Positions 34,441-44,726 of a stretch of 64,000 nt of DNA are shown in pieces (positions within the stretch are counted from its first letter, which is position 1; every line of letters starts with the position of its first letter). Under the pieces are notes generated by a model that was given only the letters and a program-made list of their open reading frames with translations, was not told the origin of the DNA and ran no database searches. The DNA lies in NCBI RefSeq assembly GCF_040412425.1, contig NC_089781.1, positions 56,513,468 through 56,577,467 on the forward strand, written 5' to 3'. The DNA comes from Macrobrachium rosenbergii (Eukaryota; Arthropoda; Malacostraca; Decapoda; Palaemonidae). The position numbers were made by a program, and so were the translations under genes.

Positions 34441-35059
34441 AAAGAATCATGCCAAGACTGCAAAGCTACAACCAAATATAAAAGGTGATCAGAAGGAAAC
34501 ACATGCTATGGAGAAATAGATTTAATTAATATATCTCAACAATGAAAATTGGACTTAACTATAGGTAAACACTGGTGGAATAAAACACCCAACATCATAG
34601 AGGTACAATGAAAATGTAAACTTAACCTAGGAACAAAGTAGAATGACCAAAATACAGTACAATTAGGGGTAGAATAAAGGGCCCCTACAGTCCAATAGAA
34701 TAACCAGTAATTATAAACTTAAACCTAAGAACAATGAGATATATATATATATATAAAGACAGAAATGAGGTACATGAAGCAAAATAAAACAACTTCAGTA
34801 CCTCTGACTTAATCTAAATCCACAACATATCAAATCAATCCACAAGACAAACAATAGCCAGGTAATACCAGTATCGATTATGAGGAGCAAGGCAGTGAGG
34901 CATGATTGATCCAGAAAAGGCAGGCAGTGAAATAAATGAGGCAGGCGGGGGGGAAAGGAAAGGGATAAGGATAATTAAGGTGGGGAGATGACACTCCCCA
35001 CAGCCACTGTTGAAAACTTCAGAGCTTGAGTGATTTTAAATAGTGGCGTTTAAACACTA

Positions 35060-36088
35060 GAGGTGATTTCCATCCTGTATACTTGGTAAGTTCAGTAAAA
35101 TCCATATTATAAAAATAATTAGTGGAGGTAGCTACTGCTCGGATATCATGAACCTTTGGGACTGAATCCGGGTTAAACTTGTTTAATAAAATACAGAATT
35201 TGTTGTCTTATAGCGTTTAACGAGAGAGTACCACCTTTCTCCTTGATAAAAAGAGGACCCGAATTAAACTGTGGAGTTCTTTGTAGGTAAGACTTTAAGG
35301 TATATACTGGGCATAAGGACTGGTCCTGAGGAAGAGGCACCATCTTCCAGGGGGACCACCTGTCCTGAGGGTCTTCATTCTTTGCTAGGAACGTATGATC
35401 AGGGGAAAGGAGGACTTCTCCGGACGGAAGGAAATCAACATGATCATCACCTCTAGTGAGGGCCGATAGCTCTGAAATTCTGGCACGTGAAGCCAAGCTA
35501 ATCAGGAAAAAAGGTTTTCCTTAACAGATCCAGATATGAGCATAGAGAATTATCAATGTCAGTGGCTAATTTCAAAACATCGTTGAGGAACCAGGTAACG
35601 GAATGTGGGCGTGTTACTGGTCTCAAACGGGCACATGCTCTAGGGATGGAGGAGAAGTATGAATCTGTAAGGTCAATTTGGAAACCGTACAAAAGTACCT
35701 TTTTTAGGGCTGATTTAGCTGTAGTAATTGTGGCCGGGGCAAGGCCTTTTTCAAACAATGACCTAAAGAAAGTAACCGCTAGGTTGGTTGTCATAGTTTG
35801 AGCTCCAGATGCCTTTAAAAAGGATGCCAATTTTTTTACTGCTGAGTCATACTGTCTGAAAGTAGAATCTCTCTTATCAGATTCCAGAAACAGAGTGTTG
35901 ATGGGGTCAATGTTTGCTCCCTTCTTTGCAGCAAACTTTATAAAGTCAATAAAACCAGGGCATTCTGAATCCTTAAGGAAGCTGACACAGTCTTTGTTTG
36001 CACTACTTGGGTCAGTCTGGGTTTGGGTATCTGATGACACCGCAACTTGAGTTCCTGGAGCAGAGGGAACCAGTTGCTCTTCGGCCAA
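35060..36088 (-). pseudogene. Tyrosine recombinase, DIRS family I copy 2
   Basis: Joins circular DIRS DNA to the genome. The open pieces are 36088-35498 (N-terminal helices and start of the catalytic domain) and 35496-35173 (RARISELSALTRGDD with the first Arg, then FLAKNEDPQDRWSPW). The HxxR box (VHDIRAVATS) and the Tyr (FKRHYLKSL) follow at about 35155-35050 in a further frame. Two breaks are visible relative to copy 1: an extra base near 35510 and another near 35180 that creates a stop. All catalytic residues are present in the DNA, but the frame is broken twice. Confidence 0.85.
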
Positions 36089-36106
36089 TAAAGGGAGCTA
36101 CCAGAG

Positions 36107-36799
36107 CTAGTTGGCGTTGAATGACCTGAGTTTGTGCAGAACTTTCAACAACATGTTTATTGGAGGAAACAGGTAGATCCTTTCCCAACAGTTCCCATCT
36201 ATGGACATCGCATCCGTGGCGAAAGCCTGGGGGTCCAGGTTGGGAGCCACGTAACAGGGAAGCTTGTGATTGCTCTCCGTGGCGAACAGATCCACCTGGA
36301 GGCCCGGAACCCGGCGGCGAATCCAGTTGAAGGAGTCCCCGTCCAGAGACCACTCCGTCTCCAACGGAGTAGTCCTGGACAGGGAGTCCGCCACCACGTT
36401 CCGCACCCCCGCTAGGTGGGTGGCTGACAGATGCCAGCCGTGCTTGTTCGCCAAGGAGAAGATAGCTACCATCACCTGGTTTACGCGACCTGATTTGGAG
36501 CCGCCCCTGTTGATGCAATGAACCACCACAGCGCTGTCCAACACAAGCCTGATGTGAATCTGGCCGGCGGGTCGAAGTTTCTTGAGCGTTAGAAACACTG
36601 CCATAGCTTCCAAGGTGTTTATATGAAACTGTTGGAACATTGTAGACCACGTTCCTTGAACTTTTTGCTTTGGTGAGTACCCTCCCCAACCGCTTAATGA
36701 AGCGTCCGTGTGGATTACCAACGCCGGAGGGGGAAATTGGAGTGGAACGGACTTCGACAGGCCACTGGCTGTGGACCATGGCCGGAGCCTTGTCTTCAA
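36107..36799 (-). CDS. RNase H domain and connector, DIRS family I copy 2
   Basis: Removes the RNA strand during reverse transcription. Residues 30-45 are ALVIHTDASLSGWGG with the first catalytic Asp; then INTLEAMAVFLTL (Glu), LVLDSAVVVHCINRGG (Asp) and HLAGVRNVVADSLSR (His/Asp), so the four-residue catalytic set appears complete. The connector VDLFATESN...ERIYLFPP follows, as in other DIRS elements. It is separated from RT by a stop at about 36800, next to an apparent one-base loss relative to copy 1. Confidence 0.85.
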   Translation of the reverse strand: MKTRLRPWSTASGLSKSVPLQFPPPALVIHTDASLSGWGGYSPKQKVQGTWSTMFQQFHINTLEAMAVFLTLKKLRPAGQIHIRLVLDSAVVVHCINRGGSKSGRVNQVMVAIFSLANKHGWHLSATHLAGVRNVVADSLSRTTPLETEWSLDGDSFNWIRRRVPGLQVDLFATESNHKLPCYVAPNLDPQAFATDAMSIDGNCWERIYLFPPINMLLKVLHKLRSFNAN

Positions 36800-36802
36800 G
36801 AT

Positions 36803-38149
36803 TCATGGGATTGAAGAGACCCTGTCTCTGAGCCTGACATTGGCTCGTCTCCGCCACACTCTGTTTATATCTTTTAGTTTCGCTTTCAAGAGCAGGTCCG
36901 TCACTGAGGCGAACTGAAGGGAGCCGAAAATTCTTTCTTGAGACCGGCGGGATGCTGCTTTGTCCTTCAAAAACTTCCTGGTAGCGGCGGCAATCTCCTT
37001 CCGCTTGGGCGGCGGGAGGGACAGCCTGTACGAGGTCAGGTCCCATTGGAGACCTATCCACTGGAACCGGGATTCCGGAGTCAGGCGGGACTTCTCCCTG
37101 TTCAACTGAAAGCCTAACGACTCCAGGAACTTGATCACTATGGTCATAGCCTTCCGGCACTCCTGAACTGTCGGAGCCCAGATTATCCAATCGTCCAGGT
37201 AAGCCGCCAGGGAGATTCCCCAGGACCGTAGCTGCTGAACGACTGTTTCCGCCAGTTTCGTAAAAATTCTGGGGGCTACATTGAGTCCGAAAGGCATGAC
37301 TCTGAAGGAGTAGGCTTGTTTCCCGAGTTTGAAACCCAGGAAGGGAGAGAAGTTCCGCGCAACTGGGACGTGATAGTAAGCGTCTGAAAGATCGATAGAG
37401 GTGGTGACGGCTCCACGCGGAAGTAGAGTCCGTACCTGAGCTACCGTAAGCATGCGAAACTTGTCGCATCTTATGTAGCGATTTAGACGTGACAGATCTA
37501 GAATCACTCTTTGTTGACTGGAATCTTTCTTTGGAACAGTGAACAACCTGCCTTGAAATTTGAGGTGCCTTACTTTCTTTATTGCTCTCTTGTTGAGAAG
37601 CTCCGTCACAAAATCCTGTAGGGTTTTGGAGGGGGGTTGGTAAAACCTGGTCAAGGGAGGGGGATCCTTGATCCAGCTCCAACCCAGACCTTTGGACACA
37701 ATACTGTGTGCCCAGGGGCTGAAGGTCCACTGGTCTTTGAACCAGTAAAGGCGACCACCTACCTGACTGGTCTCAGTGGGAGGAAGAGGGTTTGCTTCCT
37801 CTACCACGGCCTGATTTTCCCGAGAGGTGGATCCAGCTCTGCCTCTGTATGGGGCATGACCTCTGCCCCCTTGCACTTCTATTAAGGCCATGAAAGACCC
37901 CACGGCCCTCATAGGTGGAGTTGTACGCCGGGAGGAGGCGTGCGATGGTGCAGCAAGGGGTTGGGCTGGTTGAACCAGCACGTATTGGTGGGGTTGAGCC
38001 TTGGAGGTGGAGGTTGGCCCACCGCCGAGACTGGGACAGCCTGAACCACTGTCTGGGGATGAGGCCTCCTGTGCCTCCTGAAGCGTTTCCCGACTTACCC
38101 TGGGAACTGCCAGCTTGGTAGTTTTCCGCTGAAGGCGGAAATACCCCAC
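36803..38149 (-). CDS. Reverse transcriptase, DIRS family I copy 2
   Basis: 448 codons. The first about 130 residues are a linker from gag. The RT fold then begins with GRLFTVPKKDSSQQRVILDL, and TTSIDLSDAYYHVPVARNFS holds the motif A Asp. YSFRVMPFGLNVAPRIF is motif B, and LAAYLDDWIIWAP carries the paired Asp. FQLNREKSRLTP and FQWIGLQWDL are the primer grip and thumb start. The core RT frame is intact and all three catalytic Asp are present. It would act in cytoplasmic particles or nuclei on the element RNA. The Met used as start is arbitrary: the frame may be reached from gag by readthrough or frameshift. Confidence 0.9.
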   Translation of the reverse strand: MGYFRLQRKTTKLAVPRVSRETLQEAQEASSPDSGSGCPSLGGGPTSTSKAQPHQYVLVQPAQPLAAPSHASSRRTTPPMRAVGSFMALIEVQGGRGHAPYRGRAGSTSRENQAVVEEANPLPPTETSQVGGRLYWFKDQWTFSPWAHSIVSKGLGWSWIKDPPPLTRFYQPPSKTLQDFVTELLNKRAIKKVRHLKFQGRLFTVPKKDSSQQRVILDLSRLNRYIRCDKFRMLTVAQVRTLLPRGAVTTSIDLSDAYYHVPVARNFSPFLGFKLGKQAYSFRVMPFGLNVAPRIFTKLAETVVQQLRSWGISLAAYLDDWIIWAPTVQECRKAMTIVIKFLESLGFQLNREKSRLTPESRFQWIGLQWDLTSYRLSLPPPKRKEIAAATRKFLKDKAASRRSQERIFGSLQFASVTDLLLKAKLKDINRVWRRRANVRLRDRVSSIP

Positions 38150-38184
38150 CGAGCGTAGGCTTTGATTAGCCCTAGTAGCCTCGC

Positions 38185-39795
38185 TCAGGACCTTTGAGAC
38201 TTCGTCCTCTGGGAAGAGATTAATCCCCAGATGGAACTCTTCATGAGCTTATTAGGCTCATGACGAATGGTGGCATCTGCGAAAATGAATTTGCGGCACT
38301 CCATCTTTGCCACCATGAAGTCATACAGGTCTGACTGAAAACCTGCTAACAGGGATTTAGCCAGAACCTGGAAGAGCTGTTCGTCTGCACAGGAGACGGC
38401 GACCGCCTCTGACAGACACAAGGAATTCAAAGACCGGCTCAGTCTTGTCCTTGCCTCGAACTCCACCCTCAGGAGAGCTTCCGGAAGTTTGGGAAGTTGC
38501 TCGCTGAACTGCGAGGACGCACAGAAGGGATCTAATTTACCCACTGTAAAAGTGGATGGGGCGTCTCTCCAGAACTCCTCACCTCCCGGGAATACCAGGG
38601 ATGTGGAGTCCGTCTCCCTGAGCTGAGGCAAGGGTTTGCCTTCGAAGCAAGCCTGAGCTGTCGCCAAAGCAACTTTATTCAGGCAGGGAGTGGGCAACCT
38701 ATCTCCCAGGGAAAACATCGTATAGTTGCCCTTGAACGGAGTGAGTTTTGTATTCTCCGCTTGCCACTCCGTAAGAATGCGAAGCAGAGCCGATTGGGCC
38801 TGTTCCCTAGGGAAGATCACCATCTCCTTTGGGACCTTGTCTGATCGTACCCAGGCCTCCTCCGTCAGCCTAACGAAGCCTGGGTAGGGGGGCAAGAGGT
38901 CTGGGGCGAAGAACTCCAACTCCTCCAGACGTCTCGTGCCCAAACCCTCGATAGTTAGGGTATCCTCATGGCGAATGGCACGGAGAGCAAAACGCCACGG
39001 GTTTCCAACATCTAAAGGAGGGAGGGAGGCAGTATCAGGGATCTGATAGCTAGGTCCGGCACCGCCGGAGCGCGCCATATCGGCGATCAGATTCTCATGA
39101 CTCTACAACCTATCAGCAAGCTTAGAAAGCTTGGAATCAACCTCCGACGAGAACTTAGCCAGTAACATCCCCGCAAATGCCTCAGGGTCAAAGGGAGGCT
39201 GGCGAGGAGGGCTGGGTCTGGCCGCCCTCTTACTTGCTCCTTTGCCCGAGGTTCCAGATTTGCTCCCGGAGGCCAGAGGTGCGGAAACCTTTGCCTTCAA
39301 CGGGGGGAAAGGGGATGCCTTGCGGGAAGACGAGGACTTAAAGCCCTTCGCCTTCCACGAAGTCTTCAACTTGGGGACAGTAGATGGAGCACTGTCCCTC
39401 AAGATAGAAGACTTAGAAAAGCCCTGAAACGAAGAGGTGGATGATGAAGGGGAATCAAAGAGGGCGCCCGCCCCCGCTGCCTCACTTACCTCACCACCTA
39501 CCTGGTCCTGCTCTGTGTTCATGGGCTCTAAATCCAGGTTCAGAGCGGCGACGTCCTCCGAAACCCCCGCGTAGAGTGTCTCATCTAGGAGTGGCTGGGT
39601 CACAACCCGGATCTGTTCGATGATAGGTGCAGCCACTTCAGCTGGTACGGCCGCAGCAATCCGGGCTCCGGGGTAGAGAAGATCTCTCCACTTCTCGTCG
39701 AGGACGTATGGCTTCCCCGACGGAACGTTTCTCCCAAACCCAGCCACCCAAGCGCGGAGGGACTCAAGAGACTCCTTCTTGGAGGACTCATCGGC
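38185..39795 (-). pseudogene. Gag-like protein, exon 2, DIRS family I copy 2
   Basis: Runs from the splice acceptor side (39795) in one frame through ESLRAWVAGFGRNVPSGKPY and a Ser/Lys/Pro-rich basic stretch to a single stop at 39103-39105. It is open again from 39102 to 38185 in the same frame (PWRFALRAIRHEDTLTIEGL, LPKLPEALLRVEFEARTRL, FIFADATIRHEPNKLMKSS). At the stop position copy 1 has a sense codon, so the stop is a copy-specific mutation. Total about 530 codons plus exon 1. It has no catalytic motif; the role as coat protein is inferred from position. Confidence 0.7.
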
Positions 39796-39916
39796 CTGAA
39801 AGGGGGGAGCAGGGAATCAAAGGGAGGCTAGAAAAACACCTTAAATAACATAAGACACAATATATAGCAACATGGTAAGCAGAAACTAACATGCGGATGG
39901 AAAGCAAACAGCTTAC
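39796..39916 (-). other. Intron-like segment in DIRS family I gag
   Basis: 121 bp with GTAAGC at the 5' side and a pyrimidine-rich CCCTGCTCCCCCCTTTCAG at the 3' side. Removing it joins two phase-0 segments (...CTQDKS and ADESSKK...). Copy 1 has the same arrangement at 1456-1562 with a different, diverged interior (107 bp). Confidence 0.7.
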
Positions 39917-40087
39917 CGACTTGTCCTGGGTGCACCCGCAAAGAGCAAAGCACACCTCGCAGCCCTCCGGGTGCCAGACAATCAGATCGTCGAGCCGGAC
40001 CGCACAGCCAGCGTGGGTCCGACATACCATGTGTCCATAGGGTTGTTGAAGAGTGGCGGTGCACCCGGGCTCCTCACAACGAACAGT
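39917..40087 (-). CDS. Gag-like exon 1 with Cys/His motif, DIRS family I copy 2
   Basis: 171 nt, 57 codons, phase 0 at both ends, bounded by CTTCCACTTACAG and a GTAAGC donor. It codes for TVRCEEPGCTATLQQPYGHM, VCRTHAGCAVRLDDLIVWHP and EGCEVCFALCGCTQDKS. The order C-x4-C, HxxCxxHxxxC, CxxC suggests one or two zinc-bound sites. There is no ATG in it, so a further upstream exon must supply the start. Confidence 0.65.
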
Positions 40088-40398
40088 CTGTAAGTGGAAG
40101 CAGTAAATGAGCTTACCTTCCTAAGGAACTTAAACTAAGCAGGCAAGGGTATTTCATTTAACCACTGGAGTACTCCGGTGGAATGAAAAAACCTTGTCAG
40201 AGACGGGCCTACTAGAAAGTAACTTAAAATTAAGGTAAGCAGGAAAAACCCCCCCGACTGCCGGGATATTCCGGCAGAACGAGGGAGCCGAATCAACGGG
40301 ACCTTCACCGCAAGGGATGCCGGGAACAGGACGGCGGAACCCAAGGGTAAAATCACCGGACTCTATCACCATCATGAAATAATAAATACATATCCGAC

Positions 40399-40506
40399 GG
40401 CGGGGTGAGCCGCCGGGAAAAATAAAACAATGCATATCCGACGGCGGGGTAAGCCGCCGGGACAAGTAAATAAACACACACATATCCACTGGCGGGGTGA
40501 GCCGCC
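40399..40506 (-). repeat. Three tandem GC-rich hairpins in DIRS family I leader
   Basis: GGCGGGGTGAGCCGCC (or GGCGGGGTAAGCCGCC) occurs at 40399-40414, 40443-40458 and 40491-40506, 44-48 bp apart. Each can fold with GGCGG paired to CCGCC. Copy 1 has a longer single hairpin in the matching place (953-979). Confidence 0.8.
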
Positions 40507-40599
40507 GGGGAAATATATATATATATAAACATATATAAGATGGTAACGTAATTGGTTAACAAAAATATATATAAATCCACATTCCCCGGAGTCCGGTAC

Positions 40600-42109
40600 C
40601 ACCCTCTCCGGGAATCTCAAACCCCTACCGTAGAGAACAAAAGAAGGGTGAGGCTACCAAACACCACAATCCACCAGGGCAGATGTAAGTGCCAGTCAAC
40701 CCAACTAGAGTATCCCGAGCGCCGGAGCGAACATGGAACAAGGCTGAGAAGAAAAACCCTGAGGAGTTCGAAAACCTGCTCGATCCTAGGAGAGCGGGCT
40801 AACGAAGCATAGAGCCCAGCAACGTGTCACCTGGAACCAGCCCTGGGAGGGAGCGAATCCCTCGACCAGGAAAGATCCACAACTCGGAGTGGAAGTTGGA
40901 CACCGACATCACCCGCATGAGAAGATGACGAGAAGCTGGACTCAAAACAGGGTAGAGGGGATGGGTGGGACAAAGAAGGGAGTAGGCCAGAGCAAGGAGA
41001 AACAGGAGACTGGGGAGAGGGTCACCCGCTCAACTGCATGATACCCAAAATCATGGCCTACACCGAAGGCAAGGGAGGGAAAAAACGACTAAGACCTCTA
41101 TACTCTCACCCTACACATAGACGTAGCCTATGACACAAAAATAAAAAGGGGGGGGAGAAGGAAAGGGGGGAAAAAGGAACAGGGAGAGAAATTTCCGAGT
41201 CGAAAACCAGCCAGAGCCGAACGCAAGGGAGTGCTAAAAAGCATGGAGGAGACACACCCACCGAAAAAACTTCGACCCCTCCGTAAAGAAGAGGGAAGAG
41301 AGTAGGGTCTCACTCCAACACCCAAGCAACGGACAGGAGGGCACGACAACAGAAACTCCCTCAACCTGCTGACCCTCTCCTCTCGCCTAACCTAACTCAG
41401 GAGAGCAGGAGGTCAAAGGTGTAATAAAAGCCTAACATACACTAGGCTACAAAAACAAGATAACCAAAATAAATCACCATATGTGTGCAAAAATATAAAA
41501 TAAAATAAAATAAAATAAAATAATTATATGCTTGTGTTCGGCGCATAGCCTAACCGAGGGAGGCGACAGGATGAGCCTGACGTCCCCACGGAACTAGACA
41601 ATGCAGGTTAACAGCATGATGTCGAGCACTAGCAAAATAATAATAAAACAAATTAATACATAGCTAAACTTTCCAAGAGGAAACATCCTGGGGAGACGCC
41701 TAAGCGGGAATATAACGGGAACCCGATGCGGGAACCCCTAAGGTACGGATCAAAAACATTATTGTTAGATAGAAACCGAAACAACCCAGCTTAGGAAAAA
41801 CCACCAGGATGAAACCTAGGGGGAAGGATAAGACATGAGCCGACTAGGAAAAACCCAAACAAAACAAGCTGGACGGGTAAATCTCGCGGACAACATGGCT
41901 GGCTGGGGGACGCCGTAGCGTCATAACAAAGCCACGTATAATAATAAATACGAGCTAAGACAGCCAACTGATCAAAAAACAACCCCACAATAAGATGGTA
42001 CTTAACTTGGAAACGGTAAAGCTGCTCGACGACATGTTGCAGATGAAAATAAGCCAAACACGATGCCAAACAAAAAAAGCAAGCGTCACAATCAAGTGCT
42101 AGAAATGGA
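40600..42109 (-). other. 5' leader of DIRS family I copy 2
   Basis: Non-coding sequence between the left terminal repeat and the hairpins, collinear with 1-850 over the shared part. It includes a small (TAAAA)n run at 41495-41525. No gene is supported; the short ORFs here differ between the two copies. Confidence 0.6.
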
Positions 42110-42406
42110 ATGAGTTCAGATGGTGCTGGAGTCGCCGCGTGGCGGGCTGGTGAGCATGGGCGCTGGTACGGCCCCTCGCTCTTCCCGGGGATCTTGACAT
42201 GGGGATGTCTATCGAGTGTGGCTCTGTGGTTGTGATACCTTCACTCACCCTTGGTTATACCGACGTCTTCATTGAAGATGCTCGATCTGGGGTAGTAACT
42301 CCAGCATTCCTGAAAGCTTTTTCTCTGGTATATTTAGCAATATTTATACCTAGAAATTCGTGTAGAATGGAATTTCACCGGGTGACACGGGCTGAACTCA
42401 GAAAAG
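42110..42406 (-). repeat. Left terminal repeat, DIRS family I copy 2
   Basis: Inverted partner of 34027-34330, ending GACACGGGCTGAACTCAG. These final bases differ from the other outer end and reappear in the ICR at 34400-34430, which fixes the boundary. Confidence 0.85.
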
Positions 42407-43066
42407 AGGTTTACACATTTATCTTTTATCGGCATGAAAACAGCAGTAATATGTGTTCTTTCATGCCCAGTAGTTTTGATTAAAATACTCTCTCTCCAAT
42501 TTCATTTACGGTTCATCCATGTTGCTGATGCATGATAATTTATGGTCTTTGCCGATATTTTGTCCATAGCGAATAAGGGTATAATGTAAAAATATATCAG
42601 TCCTATTCTACTTAATGCCATTTGTAACATAACTACGGTAATTGCTTACTACTTTACGTTGGTTGAAATACAAAGAAAACAGTTGTTGTTATCTGATTTG
42701 GTCATGAGCAAAACAACATTTTCTCGTTCGGTTGTTTATGGCTGTATGCATTTACGCAAGAGTATAACGTTTAACAATACTTTTATCATTCTCTTTTACT
42801 TTTTTAACTAGAAGATGGGATAAAGAGGTGGAGGAAAAGAAGTTGGTCTATTGTAATTTGGTCTCTCTCACTGCCTGATTGTACACTGCTGCCTGCACCT
42901 GCATGAAATTTAAAGATATTTTATAAATATTGTCATGTTGGTATTACGGTAATTGCTTACCCCAACCTCATCACAAAATCAAATTATCGTAAAGTGAGTT
43001 ATTGTAACTCGAGCACTACCTGGTTGCCTCACCTACACTCCGGTCCATCTCCAAACATACGTACAA

Positions 43067-43516
43067 GGATCTTCGAAGGACACGGCACTACAGCAAGAAG
43101 TGCATGCCATGCTGAGCAAGGGTGCTGTAGAAGTCGTGTTGGACCAGTCTCCAGGCTTTTACAGCCGTGTCTTTCTCATAGAGAAAGCCTCAGGGGAATG
43201 GAGACCGGTCATAGACCTCTCTCCCTTGAACCGTTTCGTTCGCCAGACTCGGTTCAGGATGGAAACAGTGCAGTCCGTGCTGGCCTCCATCAGGGAGAAC
43301 GACTTCATGCTTACGGTGGACCTGAAGGATGCGTATTTCCAAATACCCATTCATCCGTCCTCTCGCAAGTACCTCCGCTTTGTCCTCGGGGAGACGGTCT
43401 TCCAGTTCAGGGCACCTTGCTTCGGGCTCTTGACCGCTCCCCAGGTGTTCACGAGTCTTCTCTCTCGTGTCAGCTTGGGCCCACTCGCACGGGATACGTC
43501 TTCTGAGGTATCTTGA
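43067..43516 (+). pseudogene. RT palm N-terminal part, DIRS family III
   Basis: Frame 43067-43516 reads SRVFLIEKASGEWRPVIDLS, METVQSVLASIRENDFML, TVDLKDAYFQIPIHPSSRKY (motif A Asp) and FQFRAPCFGLLTAPQVFTSL (motif B). The frame ends soon after motif B, and the rest of the enzyme continues in another frame from 43467, so one frameshift splits the RT. Confidence 0.85.
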
Positions 43517-44726
43517 CGACTGGCTAGTCCTGGCGGGCTCTCGCTTGCAGTTGCTACAGGACAGGGATCGGCTCCTTGAGTTTTGCCAGGATCTAGGGAT
43601 CGTGGTGAATCTCGAGAAGTCAGATCTCATCCCCAAGCAGAGGATAAAGTACCTGGGCATGCTGATAGACACGGTGGCAGCAAAAGTCTTTCCCTCGGAC
43701 TCTCGTATCAGCAAGTTCAGGCAGGCAGCACAGCTGTTCCTGTCACGACAGGAGCAGCCAGCCCGGCAATGGCAAGTCGTCATCGGTCACCTGTCATCTT
43801 TGGAGAAGCTAGTACCTCACGGGCGTCTTCACCTGCGGTCTCTTCAGTGGAGACTGAAGGAGTATTGGTCCCAGTCCCGAGACTCCCAGTCCTTCCTCAT
43901 CCCTCTTTCCGAGGAGGTGAGGGAGGACCTTCGCTGGTGGTTAGACGACAGGAACCTCTTGATAGAAGTATCCCTGCATACTCCCCCTCCAGACATGCTA
44001 CTGTTCTCAGATGCATCGACCGAGGGATGGGGCGCACACCTGGAGGAGTTGCTGACTTTGGGAGTGTGGCACCAAGACGACAAGCGCCTTCACATCAATA
44101 TCCTGGAACTCAAGGCAGCCTTCGTGGCCCTCCAGGAGTTCCGGGATCGAGTGATGGGACACTCCGTGGTCCTGATGAGCGACAATACCACGGTAGTGGC
44201 ATACGTCAACAAGCAGGGGGGCCTGGTGTCCCTCCAGCTTCATCAGTTGATGATGCAGGTGCACGAGTGGGCCACGGCTCACTCGGTAGAACTGTCAGCT
44301 AGGTACATTCCAGGCAAGAGGAATGTTGTGGCAGACAAGCTCAGCCGCCAGAACCAAGTGGTAGGAACCGAATGGTCCCTCCACTCGGAGGTAGCGGAAA
44401 GGCTGTTCGACCTGTGGGGCTGTCCAGCCATCGATCTGTTCGCCACCCAGCACAACAAAAGGCTCCAGGTCTGCTTTTCTGTCTTGCCTGACCCATGGGC
44501 CGCTGCAGAGGACGCGTTCCAGCACCTGTGGGACAACCTCGACGTATACGCCTTTCCCCCCATTCTGTCTGATTCGCCGAGTGATGATCACCCCGAATCT
44601 CAGAATGATTCTGGTGGCACCCAAATGGCCCCAGGCCGTTTGGTATCCAGACCTGCTAGCTCTCCTCTCCGAGGCGCCGAGAGAGATTCCCCCTCTGGCC
44701 CAACCTGCTGTGCCAACCCCATGTAG
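43467..44726 (+). pseudogene. RT motif C, thumb and RNase H, DIRS family III
   Basis: 419 open codons. Residues 10-25 are GIRLLRYLDDWLVLAG with the paired catalytic Asp; then VNLEKSDLIPKQRIKYLGM (primer grip region) and a thumb. RNase H has LLFSDASTEGWG (Asp), INILELKAAFVAL (Glu), VLMSDNTTVVAYVNKQGG (Asp) and YIPGKRNVVADKLSR (Asp), then the connector DLFATQHNKRL and YAFPPI. This is the best preserved RNase H in the window. After about codon 375 the frame slips and the recombinase is read in a third frame. Confidence 0.88.

Larger units (their letters stand above)
34027..42406 (-). mobile_element. DIRS-like retrotransposon, family I, full-length copy 2
   Basis: Complete minus-strand element of about 8.4 kb. 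Left terminal repeat 42110-42406, leader with hairpins, gag (exon 39917-40087, intron, 38185-39795), RT 36803-38149, RNase H 36107-36799, recombinase about 35060-36088, ICR 34340-34440, right terminal repeat 34027-34330. The two terminal repeats are inverted and nearly identical, and the ICR joins both outer ends, all as expected for DIRS elements. The flanks rejoin a pogo-like element (CTTCATAATA before, GGTTTACACATTTATC after) with no obvious target duplication, consistent with recombinase-mediated insertion. A few stops and frameshifts suggest it is young but dead. Confidence 0.9.
31152..43021. mobile_element. pogo/Tigger-like element split by three insertions
   Basis: Starts CAGAAAACTCCTCCGTATTC after TA. 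The parts at 31152-31415, 31760-31892, 33481-34026 and 42407-43021 align in order with 13774-15541. Between them lie a short relative (31416-31759), a Tigger-like element (31893-33480) and the DIRS family I copy 2 (34027-42406). The right end is cut by the DIRS family III copy starting at 43022. It has no intact coding sequence. Confidence 0.75.

Noticed and set aside
40088..40116. A second intron just upstream of gag exon 1
   Set aside because: The nearest donor-like site would give an intron of only 29 bp. The conserved acceptor probably pairs with a distant donor that I could not identify.
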